A stretch of 64,000 bases of DNA from Eggerthella sinensis (GTDB lineage Bacteria > Actinomycetota > Coriobacteriia > Coriobacteriales > Eggerthellaceae), in contig NZ_PPTT01000009.1 in NCBI RefSeq assembly GCF_003339815.1, positions 61,368-125,367 of the forward strand, written 5' to 3'. Position numbers and translations under genes: made by a program. The notes under the pieces are model-generated. The model had not been told where the DNA came from, did not search any database, and saw only the letters and a program-made list of their open reading frames with translations. How positions within the stretch are numbered: position 1 is the first letter of the stretch; the number at the start of each line of letters is the position of its first letter. Shown one piece after another: positions 26,767 to 35,707 of the stretch.

Positions 26767-26880
26767 GGATAGCTCCTCGTCTCGGCTCTGCTGCGTTCTG
26801 CTCGAAAATCACCTGAGCATACTACCATGACCGCGACGCGCCGAGACGAGAAGATACCGATCCGCAACCGGGCGCGGGCG

Positions 26881-27480
26881 CTACAGAGCCGCGACGATGG
26901 CCGCCATGAGCTCGTCGTACTCCTCGTAGGCGGGCAGCTCGGGGTGCTCGGCCTTGATGGAGTCCGGGCTCTTGAACAGGAAACCCGCCTTGCTGGCCTC
27001 GATCATCCCCAAGTCGTTGTGGCTGTCGCCTGCGGCGATGGTGTCGAACCCGCAGGACTGCAGCGCACGCACGGTGGTGAGCTTCGAGTGGGGGCAGCGC
27101 ATCTTAAAGCCGCTGATGCTGCCGTCGTCGGCCACGTCCAGCTCGTTGCAGAAAATGGTGGGCCAGCCGAGCTTCTTCATGAGCGGCTGAGCGAACTGGG
27201 TGAACGTGTCGCTGATGATGAGGACCTGCGTCGTGGCGCGCAGCTCGTCGAGGAACTCCTTGGCGCCCGGCAAGGGGTCGATGCGCCCGATGGTCTCCTG
27301 GATTTCCTTGAGCCCCAGCCCGTGCTCCCGCAAGATGTCGAGGCGGTAGTTCATCAGCTTGTCGTAATCGGGTTCGTCGCGCGTCGTGCGCGTGAGCTCG
27401 CCGATGCCGGTCTCCTCGGCAAACGCGATCCAAATCTCGGGTACCAGCACGCCTTCCAAATCCAGGCACACTACGTTCAT
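26881..27480 (-). CDS. thrH: ThrH-like phosphoserine phosphatase / homoserine phosphotransferase
   Basis: A 199-residue HAD-family enzyme. Motif I is LDLEGVLVPE (Asp-x-Glu, typical of ThrH rather than SerB), motif II is IISDTF, and motif III/IV is AAGDSHNDLGMIEAS. ThrH proteins hydrolyse phosphoserine and can transfer its phosphate to homoserine, linking serine and threonine synthesis. The ATG has AAGGAGATACG upstream. The gene is monocistronic and diverges from the XRE gene. Confidence 0.88.
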   Translation of the reverse strand: MNVVCLDLEGVLVPEIWIAFAEETGIGELTRTTRDEPDYDKLMNYRLDILREHGLGLKEIQETIGRIDPLPGAKEFLDELRATTQVLIISDTFTQFAQPLMKKLGWPTIFCNELDVADDGSISGFKMRCPHSKLTTVRALQSCGFDTIAAGDSHNDLGMIEASKAGFLFKSPDSIKAEHPELPAYEEYDELMAAIVAAL

Positions 27481-27627
27481 CGTATCTCCTTATCGAAGGT
27501 TCCGCCACGTCATCGTGCCATCATACCCGGAAACGGGCCCGCACGCGCGGCGCAACGCTTTGTTTCTTTACGGCGGGCGCGCACGCGTGGTTCAATGGCA
27601 GGGCAACCCGCCGACGAAAGGAACCTC

Positions 27628-28071
27628 ATGGCCATCTCAGACGTGCTCGTCCGCATCCGCAAGGAGCGCAACCTCACCCAGGACGATCTCGCGCGCAAGC
27701 TCTTCGTCACCCGCCAGGCCGTCTCGCGCTGGGAGAACGGCGAGACGTCGCCGGGCATCGACATGTGCAAGCTCATCGCCACCACGTGCGACGTGCCCGT
27801 CACGCTGCTGTTGGAAATGCCCGACGGCGACTTCTGCCAAAGCTGCGGCATGCCGTTCTACCAGGAGAAGGACCACGGCACCGAAGCGGACGGCTCGCCT
27901 TCGGAGGAATTCTGCTCGTGGTGCTACCGCGACGGCGCCTTCCTCGAGGACGAGACGCTCGAGGAGCTCATCGAGCGCTGCGCCCCCGGCATGGCCGAGT
28001 CGTGCCACATCACGCTCGACGAGGCCGTGTCCTTCATGGGCGCCCTGCTGCCCACGCTCAAGCGCTGGTAG
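27628..28071 (+). CDS. XRE-family regulator with zinc-ribbon C-terminus
   Basis: A 147-residue protein. Residues 1-65 are a Cro/CI helix-turn-helix (LTQDDLARKLFVTRQAVSRWENG). Residues about 70-147 are a putative zinc ribbon (CQSCGMPF ... FCSWCYRDGAF, PF12674 type) with four cysteines. GAAAGGA lies before the ATG. This fusion is common in Firmicutes and Actinobacteria, usually next to nothing informative; its target is unknown. A strong terminator follows at 28091-28118. Confidence 0.88.
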   Translation: MAISDVLVRIRKERNLTQDDLARKLFVTRQAVSRWENGETSPGIDMCKLIATTCDVPVTLLLEMPDGDFCQSCGMPFYQEKDHGTEADGSPSEEFCSWCYRDGAFLEDETLEELIERCAPGMAESCHITLDEAVSFMGALLPTLKRW

Positions 28072-28090
28072 CGCATCCTCCGCACGCGAA

Positions 28091-28118
28091 GAGGCCCCCG
28101 GATTCGTCCGGGGGCCTC
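28091..28118. terminator. Bidirectional terminator between the XRE gene and ettA
   Basis: A perfect 12-bp stem (28091-28102 with 28107-28118) closed by a TTCG tetraloop, followed by GTTCGTTT on the plus strand. It lies between two convergent genes and can serve both. Confidence 0.85.
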
Positions 28119-28145
28119 GTTCGTTTCGCGCCGTGCGGCCGAAGC

Positions 28146-29825
28146 TTAGTTGCGGGTGAGCTTGCGATGGACGCGATGGGGCTTGGCGGCCTCTTCGCCC
28201 AAACGCTCGATGCGGTTCTTCTGGTAGTCGTCGAAGTTGCCCTCGAACCAGTGCCAGTTCCCCGGGTTCTCGTCGGTGCCCTCCCACGCCAGGATGTGCG
28301 TGGCGATACGGTCGAGGAACCAACGGTCATGGCTCGTCACCACGACGCAGCCGGGAAACGCCAGCAGCGCCTCCTCCAAGCTCTCCAGCGTTTCGACGTC
28401 GAGGTCGTTCGTGGGCTCGTCGAGCAGCAACAGGTTGCCGCCCTGCTTGAGCGTGAGCGCGAGGTTCAGGCGGTTGCGCTCGCCGCCCGACAGCACGCCG
28501 GCCGGCTTCTGCTGGTCGGGGCCCTTGAAGCCGAAGCTCGACACGTAGGCGCGGCTCGGTATCTCCTGATCGCCCACCTTCATGAAGTCGAGGCCGTCGG
28601 ACACCACTTCCCACAGCTTCTTGTTCGGGTCGATGCCGGAACGGTTCTGATCGACGTAGGAGATGCTCACCGACTCGCCGATTTCCAGCTCGCCGCCCGT
28701 GAGCGGCTCAAGCCCCACGATCGCCTTGAACAACGTCGACTTGCCCACGCCGTTCGGGCCGATGACGCCTACGATGCCGCCCTGCGGCAACGTGAAGGAC
28801 AAGTCGTCGATGAGCACGCGGTCGCCGAACGCCTTGTGCACGTGCTTCGCCTCGATCACCTTCGCGCCCAGACGCGCGGGCACGGGGATGGTGATGTCGG
28901 ACACGCTCGTCTTCTCGAACGTCCGCGCCTCGGCGGCCATCTGCTCGAAGCGTTCGATGCGCGCCTTGCTCTTGGCCTGGCGCGCCTTCGGGGACGAACG
29001 AACCCAATCGAGTTCGGAGCGCAGGCGCTTCGCAAGCTTGTCCTCGCGCTGACCCTGGCCTTCGAGGCGCGCGGCCTTCGTTTCGAGATAGGTGGAGTAG
29101 TTGCCCTTGTAGGGGAACAGCTGGCCGCGATCCACCTCGCAGATCCACTCGGCCACGTTGTCGAGGAAGTAGCGGTCGTGCGTGACGGCCAGCACGGCGC
29201 CGGGATAGCGGCGCAAGAACTGCTCGAGCCACAGCACCGATTCCGCGTCGAGGTGGTTCGTCGGCTCGTCGAGCAGCAGCAGGTCGGGCGATTCCAGCAG
29301 CAGCTTGCACAGCGCGACGCGGCGACGCTCGCCGCCGGACAGCACGTTCACCGGCATATCGGGATCGGGGCACTGCAGCGCGTCCATCGCCTGCGTGAGC
29401 TGGCTGTCCAAATCCCAACCGTTCGCCGCGTCGATAGCGTCTTGCAGCTTGCCCATCTCGTCCATGAGCGCATCGTAGTCGGCATCGGGCTCGGCCATTT
29501 CCATGCCGATGGCGTTGAAGCGCTCCACCTTCGCGATGACGTCGCCGAACGCCTGCTCGATGTTCTCGATGACGGTCTTGTCGTCGTCGAGCGGCGGCTC
29601 CTGTTGCAGGATGCCCACCGTGTAACCCGGCGTGAGGCGCGCGTCGCCGTTCGACACCTCCTCGATGCCCGCCATGATCTTGAGCAGCGTCGACTTGCCC
29701 ATGCCGTTCGGCCCCACGACGCCGATCTTCGCGCCCGGATAGAACGACAGCGACACGTCGTCGAGGATGACCTTGTCGCCGTGCGCTTTGCGCGCCTGAT
29801 GCATTTGGTAGATGAATTCTGGCAT
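28146..29825 (-). CDS. ettA: Energy-dependent translational throttle protein EttA (ABC-F)
   Basis: A 559-residue cytosolic ABC-F protein with two ATPase domains and no membrane segments. Walker A motifs are GPNGMGKST and GPNGVGKST, the signatures are LSGGERRR and LSGGERNR, and the catalytic segments are LLLLDEPTNHLD and LLLLDEPTNDLD. Between them lies the charged P-site tRNA-interaction linker. Length and order match EttA, which binds the ribosomal E site and gates elongation according to energy state. It is separated by 15 bases from the nucleoid-associated protein gene upstream, so they are probably co-transcribed. Confidence 0.94.
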   Translation of the reverse strand: MPEFIYQMHQARKAHGDKVILDDVSLSFYPGAKIGVVGPNGMGKSTLLKIMAGIEEVSNGDARLTPGYTVGILQQEPPLDDDKTVIENIEQAFGDVIAKVERFNAIGMEMAEPDADYDALMDEMGKLQDAIDAANGWDLDSQLTQAMDALQCPDPDMPVNVLSGGERRRVALCKLLLESPDLLLLDEPTNHLDAESVLWLEQFLRRYPGAVLAVTHDRYFLDNVAEWICEVDRGQLFPYKGNYSTYLETKAARLEGQGQREDKLAKRLRSELDWVRSSPKARQAKSKARIERFEQMAAEARTFEKTSVSDITIPVPARLGAKVIEAKHVHKAFGDRVLIDDLSFTLPQGGIVGVIGPNGVGKSTLFKAIVGLEPLTGGELEIGESVSISYVDQNRSGIDPNKKLWEVVSDGLDFMKVGDQEIPSRAYVSSFGFKGPDQQKPAGVLSGGERNRLNLALTLKQGGNLLLLDEPTNDLDVETLESLEEALLAFPGCVVVTSHDRWFLDRIATHILAWEGTDENPGNWHWFEGNFDDYQKNRIERLGEEAAKPHRVHRKLTRN

Positions 29826-29840
29826 GATGCTCCTTCGCTG

Positions 29841-30899
29841 TTAGCGGTTCTCGATGCTGCCGATGTTCTTGAGTTCGATGGAGATGAGGCCGTTCGGCGA
29901 GCTGACGAACTCGATGAAGTCGGGATTCTCGCCGTACTCGGCCGGGAAGGTGATGTCGATGCCCGTGTCGGTGCGAATCTTGTGGCTCTTCGCCACGCGC
30001 TTCGCCACCGTCTTCTCCACCACGACGCGCTCGGGCAGCGCCTCCTCGGCGAGCGCCTCCTCGAAGCGCTTCTGCAAAGGCTCGTCGTCGAACACCTCTT
30101 CGCCCAGGTCCCACGGCGCCAGCTCGTCGGATTCGTCGGCGTTCGACGAGATGTAGGCCTTCGCTTTCGACACGGCCACGGCCTTGTTCGCGCCGTACTC
30201 CTCGGCCACTTCCTCCACGATGCGGCACGCCGTGTCGAACACCTCTTTGCTCGACGCCCCCATGGAGCACTGCAGCAGGCCGTCGGGAATGAGCCAGCGC
30301 TCCTCGCCGGCGATGGTGCGCTGCTTGTCGCAGAACAGCACCGCGAGCGACGTCGACTCCACCACGGCGAACGACGCCACCTTCTGCGACGGGTTCGGCA
30401 GGATGGCGTGATGCCGCGCGATGCCGTTGTACGTGGCGCCGCTTTCGCTCTGCCCCACCTCGTGCATGTACGCCTGACGGCTCTCCAGCAGCATGAACGC
30501 GAAGTAGCGCTTGCCGCGCGCCTCGTAGGCGGCCTCGGCCTCCTCCTCGGTCATCTCCCGCACGGTGTTGTCGGGGTCGTCCTCGAAGTCGAGCACGAGC
30601 AGGTCGGTGGACTCGGTCTTCTCCATGCGCCCGAGCTCGGTGGCGACGAACTCGGCCACCTGCTTCGAGAGGTCGATGAAGTCCCGCTGCCCGCGGAAGT
30701 AGGAGCGCAGCTCTTCGGCGAACATGCTGTCGGAGGAGAACTCGCCGCGCTTGCTGTCCATGTTGGAGAGGGCCTTCTTCGCATGGCTCGTCACGTAGCG
30801 CTTCGTGTTCTTGCTCGACAGGTCGAGCTCTTCCTGAGAATACACGTTGACGCAGGAGACGAAATCGAAAACGTGCAGGATCGCATGGTTGATCTTCAT
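29841..30899 (-). CDS. Nucleoid-associated protein (NdpA/YejK-like)
   Basis: A 352-residue acidic protein that resembles the 37-kDa nucleoid-associated family (PF04245): MKINHAILHVFDF at the N-terminus, a central LLVLDFEDDPD and FAFMLLESRQAYMHE, and FCDKQRTIAGEE. Family members bind DNA and are found with the nucleoid; their role is poorly known. The ATG at 30899 begins the conserved MKINHAILH block. A promoter is suggested by TTGTGG, 17 bases, TATCCT upstream. Confidence 0.75.
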   Translation of the reverse strand: MKINHAILHVFDFVSCVNVYSQEELDLSSKNTKRYVTSHAKKALSNMDSKRGEFSSDSMFAEELRSYFRGQRDFIDLSKQVAEFVATELGRMEKTESTDLLVLDFEDDPDNTVREMTEEEAEAAYEARGKRYFAFMLLESRQAYMHEVGQSESGATYNGIARHHAILPNPSQKVASFAVVESTSLAVLFCDKQRTIAGEERWLIPDGLLQCSMGASSKEVFDTACRIVEEVAEEYGANKAVAVSKAKAYISSNADESDELAPWDLGEEVFDDEPLQKRFEEALAEEALPERVVVEKTVAKRVAKSHKIRTDTGIDITFPAEYGENPDFIEFVSSPNGLISIELKNIGSIENR

Positions 30900-31052
30900 G
30901 TTGCAGGTACCACCGTCATGTTGTGTTCGGATTGATTGCGAATGATCAGGATACCCGAAGCGCGCCCCGTCCACAACGCCCGCCCGCCTCTTTCTCGCGA
31001 ACCGCCGATGGGCGGCTTCGAACGGATACCTCATCGTTTCGCCGAACTCATA

Positions 31053-31067
31053 TGACGTTTTACGTCA
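31053..31067. promoter_or_regulatory. Palindrome TGACGT-TTT-ACGTCA upstream of the DUF2975-XRE pair
   Basis: A perfect 6+6 inverted repeat with a 3-base centre, 74 bases before the ATG of the DUF2975 gene. Because a helix-turn-helix gene ends this two-gene operon, the palindrome is a candidate autoregulatory operator. Confidence 0.4.
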
Positions 31068-31140
31068 AAAGTGTGGTGTGAGGCATTATGGTTGTGGTAG
31101 CATGCGGGGTATCGGGACCGACGAGGGCGAGGGGGCGGCC

Positions 31141-31629
31141 ATGAGCGACATCCGCGAGAAGATCAAGACGAGCAGCACGGCGGTGTTCGTGCTTTTGCTG
31201 CTGATCGCCGGGGTGCTGGTCGCCGTCTCGCTCCTGAACATCGGAAGGATCGTCACCGAAAGCGTGGACATCGACCACACGGTGAACGGCGGGCTGCGCC
31301 CCTACACCGTGCTCGGCATGCAGATCCTGCTTGCGGCGCTGCTCGTGTACGTGGCCTTCATCTTCCGGCGCATCGGCAAGGAGGAGACGCCGTTCTTCCC
31401 CGGCCTGTCGCGCCGCGTGAAGCTGGCCGCCCCCTTCCTGTTCCTCGTGTTCGCCCTTCCCCGCTGGGTCGCCAACGCGGTGATCAGCGTGTCGAGCGGC
31501 AAGCTGACGGGCGCGGTATTCGACGAGATCAGCGTCATCCTGCTTGCGGTGGCGGTCATCGTGTTCTGCATCGGACACATCCTCGAGTACGGTTGGCGGC
31601 TGCAGGACGAGAACAACGAGATCATCTAG
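31141..31629 (+). CDS. DUF2975 membrane protein
   Basis: A 162-residue protein with four membrane helices (about 12-32, 53-73, 95-113, 130-150), resembling DUF2975. The ATG at 31141 has GGGGGCGG before it; an upstream ATG gives only an untypical extension. It is followed after 9 bases by a YozG-like XRE regulator. DUF2975 and a small XRE protein form a recurrent pair in Gram-positive bacteria; the function is not known. Confidence 0.82.
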   Translation: MSDIREKIKTSSTAVFVLLLLIAGVLVAVSLLNIGRIVTESVDIDHTVNGGLRPYTVLGMQILLAALLVYVAFIFRRIGKEETPFFPGLSRRVKLAAPFLFLVFALPRWVANAVISVSSGKLTGAVFDEISVILLAVAVIVFCIGHILEYGWRLQDENNEII

Positions 31630-31638
31630 GGAGGGGTC

Positions 31639-31878
31639 ATGGCAATCGTGATGCGCCTCGACCGGATGATGGCCGACCGCAAGATATCGCTCGGCGAGCT
31701 GGCCGAGCGCGTGGGCATCGCCGACGGGAACCTGTCCAAGATCAAGAACGGCAAGGTGAGCGGCGTGCGCTTCAAAACGCTCAACGCCATCTGCCGCGAG
31801 CTGGAATGCCAGGTGGGCGATCTGTTCGAGTACGTCGACGACGAGGACGGCGACGCCTCCCCGGACGCCGCCTGCTGA
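31639..31878 (+). CDS. YozG-like XRE family regulator
   Basis: A 79-residue protein that is almost entirely a Cro/CI-type helix-turn-helix (ISLGELAERVGIADGNLSKIKNGKVSGVRFKTLNAI split by the recognition helix), ending in an acidic tail. GGGAGGGG precedes the ATG. It is encoded with the DUF2975 protein and probably controls this operon, perhaps through the palindrome at 31053-31067. Confidence 0.88.
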   Translation: MAIVMRLDRMMADRKISLGELAERVGIADGNLSKIKNGKVSGVRFKTLNAICRELECQVGDLFEYVDDEDGDASPDAAC

Positions 31879-31890
31879 AGCCGTCCCGCC

Positions 31891-33651
31891 CTACCCTGCC
31901 GCCGTGCCGCGGTCGAACGCGAGCAGGCTGCGGTAGCGCTCGCTCGTGCGGGCCAGCTCGTCGGGGGCGCCGTCGAGCTCGATGCGCCCGTGCTCCAGGA
32001 ACACGACGCGGTCCATGGCCCCCACGCCCGCCAGGTGATGGGTGATCATGATCACCGTCTTGCCGTCGAGCGCGCGCAGCACCGTGTCGAGCAGCGCCCG
32101 CTCGGTGAAGGGGTCGAGCCCCACGGTGGGCTCGTCGAGAATGACCACGGGCACGTCCTGCAGCAGCACGCGCGCGAGCGCGATGCGGTGGCGCTCGCCG
32201 CCCGAGAAGCGCAGGCCGGCCTCGTCCACCATCGTGGACAGGCCCTGCGGCAGCCGCTCCACCATCGCTCGCAGGCCCACCTGCTCGAGCACGTCCCACA
32301 CCTCTTCCTCGGTGGCGTCCGCGCGCCCGATGCGCAGGTTCTCGAGCACCGTCATGTTGAACAGGTACGTGTTCTGCTGGATGACGCCGATGTAGGAGGC
32401 CATGGCGTCGCCGAAGCGCGCGCACGGCACGCCGCCCAGCGTCACGGCGCCCGCGTCGGGCGCCACGTCGCCGCGCACGAGCGTGGCGAGCGTCGACTTG
32501 CCCGCGCCGCTGCGCCCGAGGATGGCCAGCTTCTGCCCCTGCCCCACGTGCAGCGTGAGGTCGTCGAGCACGGAACGGGCCGATCCGGGGTAGGCGTAGG
32601 ACACGCCGTCGAGGCGGATGTCGAGCGGGCCCGCCGGAAGCGGCGGCTCCTCCGCCGGCTTCGCGGCGCTCGGGTCGGCCAGGTCGTTCAGCCGGGCGAC
32701 GGAGTCGGCGTAGCCGAAGGCGTCCACCGCGGCCGAGGACAGCGGCGCGAACGCCTCGATGAGCGGGAAGAAGCCCAGCACGAACGCGGCGATCCAGTTC
32801 GCCGCCCCGCCGTGCTGCCCGCCGAAGTGCGCGCCCGCCCACAGCACGAGCACCACGGCCGTGACGCCGAACACCGCCTGCGCCGCGAGGTCGCGGGCGC
32901 GGTCGAAGCGGTCCTCGGCCCTCGCGATCTCCTTCATGGCGCGCTCGGCGCTCTTGTAGCGGCTGAGGTACGCGTCCCCGCGCTGCGCGAACACCCAGTC
33001 GGACACGCCCAGCACGTTGTCGGTGAGCTCGGCGTACAGCTCGTTGCGCATCTCCTTGTATCGCGCGCGCCGCGCGCCGTTCACCAGCACCGACACGAGC
33101 GGCACGAGGAACACCACCACGCCCAGCAACAGCAGCATGGCGAGCGCCAGGAACGGCGACACGAAGCCGAGCCCCGCGATGAGCACGAAGTACAAAAGGT
33201 AGGCGATCACCGTCGGGAACACGGTGCGCAGGTACAGGTTCTGAATATGCCCGATGTCCTCCGCGAGCAGCCCGAGGACGTCGCCCGTGCGGTGCGTGGC
33301 GCGGAAGAACAGCGCGTCGGCCTCGAGCACGCGGTACAGCTTGAGGCGCAGCCCCGACGTCATGCGCAGCACCCAGTCGTGGCTGCACAGGCGCTCGAGG
33401 TACTGCAGCGCCGGCTTGCCCGCGCCGAAGATGCGCACGAAGATGAGCGGCAGGTTGAGCACGAGGATGGAGTCGGGCACTTCGGCCGCTCCGCTGATCA
33501 GGTAGCCCGACGTGAACATGAGCCCCGCCGCGAACACGAAGGTGACCAGCCCCAAGAACAGCGCCAGCGCGAGCACCTTGCGGTACTGCTTGAAGAAGGG
33601 CTTGACCCACGTGTCGCGCTTCCAAGTGCGCTTGAGCTCGGAGAACGTCAT
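31891..33651 (-). CDS. cydC: Thiol reductant ABC exporter subunit CydC
   Basis: A 586-residue half-transporter: six membrane helices (start LALALFLGLVTFVFAAGLMFTSGYLI, typical of CydC) and an ATPase with Walker A GRSGAGKST, signature FSGGERHR and Walker B VVILDEPTVGLD. The signature has Phe in place of Leu. With CydD it exports cysteine and glutathione across the membrane and is needed for cytochrome bd assembly. The start overlaps the cydD stop by 4 bases (ATGA). No cydAB genes are in the window. Confidence 0.9.
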   Translation of the reverse strand: MTFSELKRTWKRDTWVKPFFKQYRKVLALALFLGLVTFVFAAGLMFTSGYLISGAAEVPDSILVLNLPLIFVRIFGAGKPALQYLERLCSHDWVLRMTSGLRLKLYRVLEADALFFRATHRTGDVLGLLAEDIGHIQNLYLRTVFPTVIAYLLYFVLIAGLGFVSPFLALAMLLLLGVVVFLVPLVSVLVNGARRARYKEMRNELYAELTDNVLGVSDWVFAQRGDAYLSRYKSAERAMKEIARAEDRFDRARDLAAQAVFGVTAVVLVLWAGAHFGGQHGGAANWIAAFVLGFFPLIEAFAPLSSAAVDAFGYADSVARLNDLADPSAAKPAEEPPLPAGPLDIRLDGVSYAYPGSARSVLDDLTLHVGQGQKLAILGRSGAGKSTLATLVRGDVAPDAGAVTLGGVPCARFGDAMASYIGVIQQNTYLFNMTVLENLRIGRADATEEEVWDVLEQVGLRAMVERLPQGLSTMVDEAGLRFSGGERHRIALARVLLQDVPVVILDEPTVGLDPFTERALLDTVLRALDGKTVIMITHHLAGVGAMDRVVFLEHGRIELDGAPDELARTSERYRSLLAFDRGTAAG

Positions 33652-35384
33652 CGCGCCTCGCCTCCCATCTGCGACACGAGGCGGGCGAAGGCCCCTCCGC
33701 GCGCCAGCAGCGCATCGGGCGCGCCGGCCTCGACGATGCGGCCGTCCTCCATGACGAGCACGAGATCCATGTCGCGCGTCCAATGGAGACGATGCGTGGC
33801 GAAGAACACGAGGCGCCCCTCCATGAGCGGCAGCATGCGCTCCTTGAGCTCGAGCTCCGTCTCGATGTCGAGGTGCGCCGTGGGCTCGTCGAACAGCAGG
33901 ATGCGCCGCGACGGGTCGAGCAGCGCGCGGGCGAGCGCGATGCGCTGCGCCTGGCCGCCCGACAGCGCGCGGGCGCCTTCGCCGATGAGCGTGTCCAGGC
34001 CGTCGGGCAGCTCCGCCACCACGTCCTCGAGGCCCATCACGCGCACGGCGCGTTCGATATCGTCCTCGGCGGCGTCGGGGGCGTAGAACGCGATGTTCTC
34101 GCGCAGCGTCGCATGGAAGAGGTAGGGGTTCTGCGGGATGTAGACCACCTGCTTCTGCCATGCCGCGCATCCGAGCGTGCCCGCGTCCTCGCCGTTCACC
34201 ACGAGCGCGCCCTCCGTCGGCGCGGCGAAGCCGCCCAGCAGGTTCACGAGCGTGCTCTTGCCCGCCCCGCTCGTGCCCACGATGCCCACCTTCCGGAAGC
34301 CCTGCACCGAGAACGACACGTCGTGCAGCACCGCGGCATCGGGATACGAGAATCCCAGGTCGCGCACTTCGAGGCGCGCATCGGCGTCCCAGGCGGGAAC
34401 CGCCTCGTTCGCGCGCGCGGCGCGCGCGGCCGCGTCCTCGTCGCGCCGCCCGATGAGCTGCTGGATGGTGACGAGGGCGTTCTTGCCGTCGAGCGAGGCG
34501 TGGTAGTCGGAGGCAAAATCGCGCACGGGCTTGAAGTACTCGGGCACGAGGATGAGCACGAGCAGCGCGGGGAACAGCACGAGCGTGCCGTCCACGAGGC
34601 GAAAGCCCAGCATGATGGCCACCGCGGCCAGCGAGAATGTGGAGAACAGGTCGAGCACGGTGCTCGACAGCGTGGCCACGCGCAGCGTCTTCATGGTGGC
34701 CTCGCGGAAGCGCTCGCTCACCTCGTAGATGCTTTTCCCGTGCGCCTTGCCGCGCCCGAACAGCTTGAGCGTGTCGATGCCGCGCAGCGAGTCGATGAAG
34801 TGGTTCGACATGACCTGGAACGTGGCGTGCTGCTTCGCCGCCTCGTCCTGCGCCGTGTGCCCGAGGATGACCATGTACAGGATGATGAACGGGAAGGCCA
34901 CGAGCGCGATGACGCCCGACACCCAGTCGAGCGGGAAGATGAACACGAGCAGCACGAACGGCACCACCACGACGCCCACCGTCTTGGGAAGGATGAGCCG
35001 GATGTACGTCTCCACCTGGTCGACGCCCTCGAGCACCATGGTGGCCACCGTGCCCGTACCGTGCGCCTGCACCACGCTGCCGCCCTCGGTGAACACCGTG
35101 CGCAAGAGGTCTTGCCGCAGCTCGTCGGCGCGCGCGTCGGCGTAGCGCTCAAGGTAGGATTCCTGCACCGTGACGAGCGCCTGGCGCCCCACGAAGCAGA
35201 CGAGGAACAGCGCGAGCCACCCCACCTGGTCGAGCACGGCCCCGCCGTACCACAGGTTCACGAGCGCCGTGGCCAGCGCCCACGCCTGGCCCACCACCGC
35301 GAGCGCCCGAAGCGCTGCGACGGCAACGAGGAACGCCAACGCGCCCTTGATCCCCGGCAAAGCGAATATCGACCGATCGATCAA
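33648..35384 (-). CDS. cydD: Thiol reductant ABC exporter subunit CydD
   Basis: A 578-residue half-transporter. The ATPase has Walker A GTSGAGKST, signature LSGGQAQR and Walker B ILLFDEPTAHLD; six helices precede it, with the conserved YFKPVRDFASDYHA segment. The start appears to be TTG 35384, with GAGGGGG about nine bases upstream. It pairs with cydC in one operon. The upstream region holds a parS site, which here is unlikely to be a regulatory site. Confidence 0.9.
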   Translation of the reverse strand: MIDRSIFALPGIKGALAFLVAVAALRALAVVGQAWALATALVNLWYGGAVLDQVGWLALFLVCFVGRQALVTVQESYLERYADARADELRQDLLRTVFTEGGSVVQAHGTGTVATMVLEGVDQVETYIRLILPKTVGVVVVPFVLLVFIFPLDWVSGVIALVAFPFIILYMVILGHTAQDEAAKQHATFQVMSNHFIDSLRGIDTLKLFGRGKAHGKSIYEVSERFREATMKTLRVATLSSTVLDLFSTFSLAAVAIMLGFRLVDGTLVLFPALLVLILVPEYFKPVRDFASDYHASLDGKNALVTIQQLIGRRDEDAAARAARANEAVPAWDADARLEVRDLGFSYPDAAVLHDVSFSVQGFRKVGIVGTSGAGKSTLVNLLGGFAAPTEGALVVNGEDAGTLGCAAWQKQVVYIPQNPYLFHATLRENIAFYAPDAAEDDIERAVRVMGLEDVVAELPDGLDTLIGEGARALSGGQAQRIALARALLDPSRRILLFDEPTAHLDIETELELKERMLPLMEGRLVFFATHRLHWTRDMDLVLVMEDGRIVEAGAPDALLARGGAFARLVSQMGGEAR

Positions 35385-35514
35385 CCCCGCGCACCCCCTC
35401 GTACCGTCCTGCGTTCCAACAATGACCAGCAGTCTAGCATATGGCGAAGCAACCTGCGGGCGGTTTTGGAAAAATGTTATCGATGTTGTAGCATTTTAGG
35501 AAGAAGGGAACAGA

Positions 35515-35530
35515 TGTTTCACGTGAAACA
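35515..35530. other. parS site (ParB binding)
   Basis: TGTTTCACGTGAAACA, identical to the canonical 16-bp parS palindrome. With one more flanking pair it is an 18-bp perfect palindrome. ParB nucleates on such sites for chromosome segregation. A second copy lies 13.9 kb away at 49446-49461. Confidence 0.92.
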
Positions 35531-35607
35531 TTCGGGGATCGGAGCGAGGCAATCCCCCTCCTCCTCCCTCTCCCTTTTCATGGCGCGCCCGAAATCGAGC
35601 CTGTCGA

Positions 35608-35667
35608 GCACGCTCCGCGCGCCGACAGGACCACCCGCAGGTCCCCCGGTCGGCGCGCGAAGCGTGC
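35608..35667 (-). terminator. Composite hairpin after murB
   Basis: Arms of 19 bases (35608-35626 with 35649-35667) pair at 18 positions; the 22-base interior can form another GGACC/GGTCC stem. It begins 41 bases past the murB stop and is the likely terminator of that gene. Confidence 0.6.
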
Positions 35668-35707
35668 CCGACCGGCACAACCCCAGGCGCGCCAGGGAGA
35701 TAGCCTC

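Larger units (their letters stand above)
35385..35707. other. Intergenic region between cydD and murB
   Basis: These 323 bases hold a perfect parS site (35515-35530) and a composite hairpin (35608-35667). The rest, about 130 bases of AT-richer DNA before cydD, should contain the cydDC promoter, but I see no convincing hexamers. Confidence 0.6.

Noticed and set aside
26776..26850. An 11-bp inverted repeat (26776-26786 with 26840-26850) near the rhomboid start, considered as an attenuator
   Set aside because: The likely -10 (TAGTAT, minus strand) lies between the arms, so one arm would not be transcribed.
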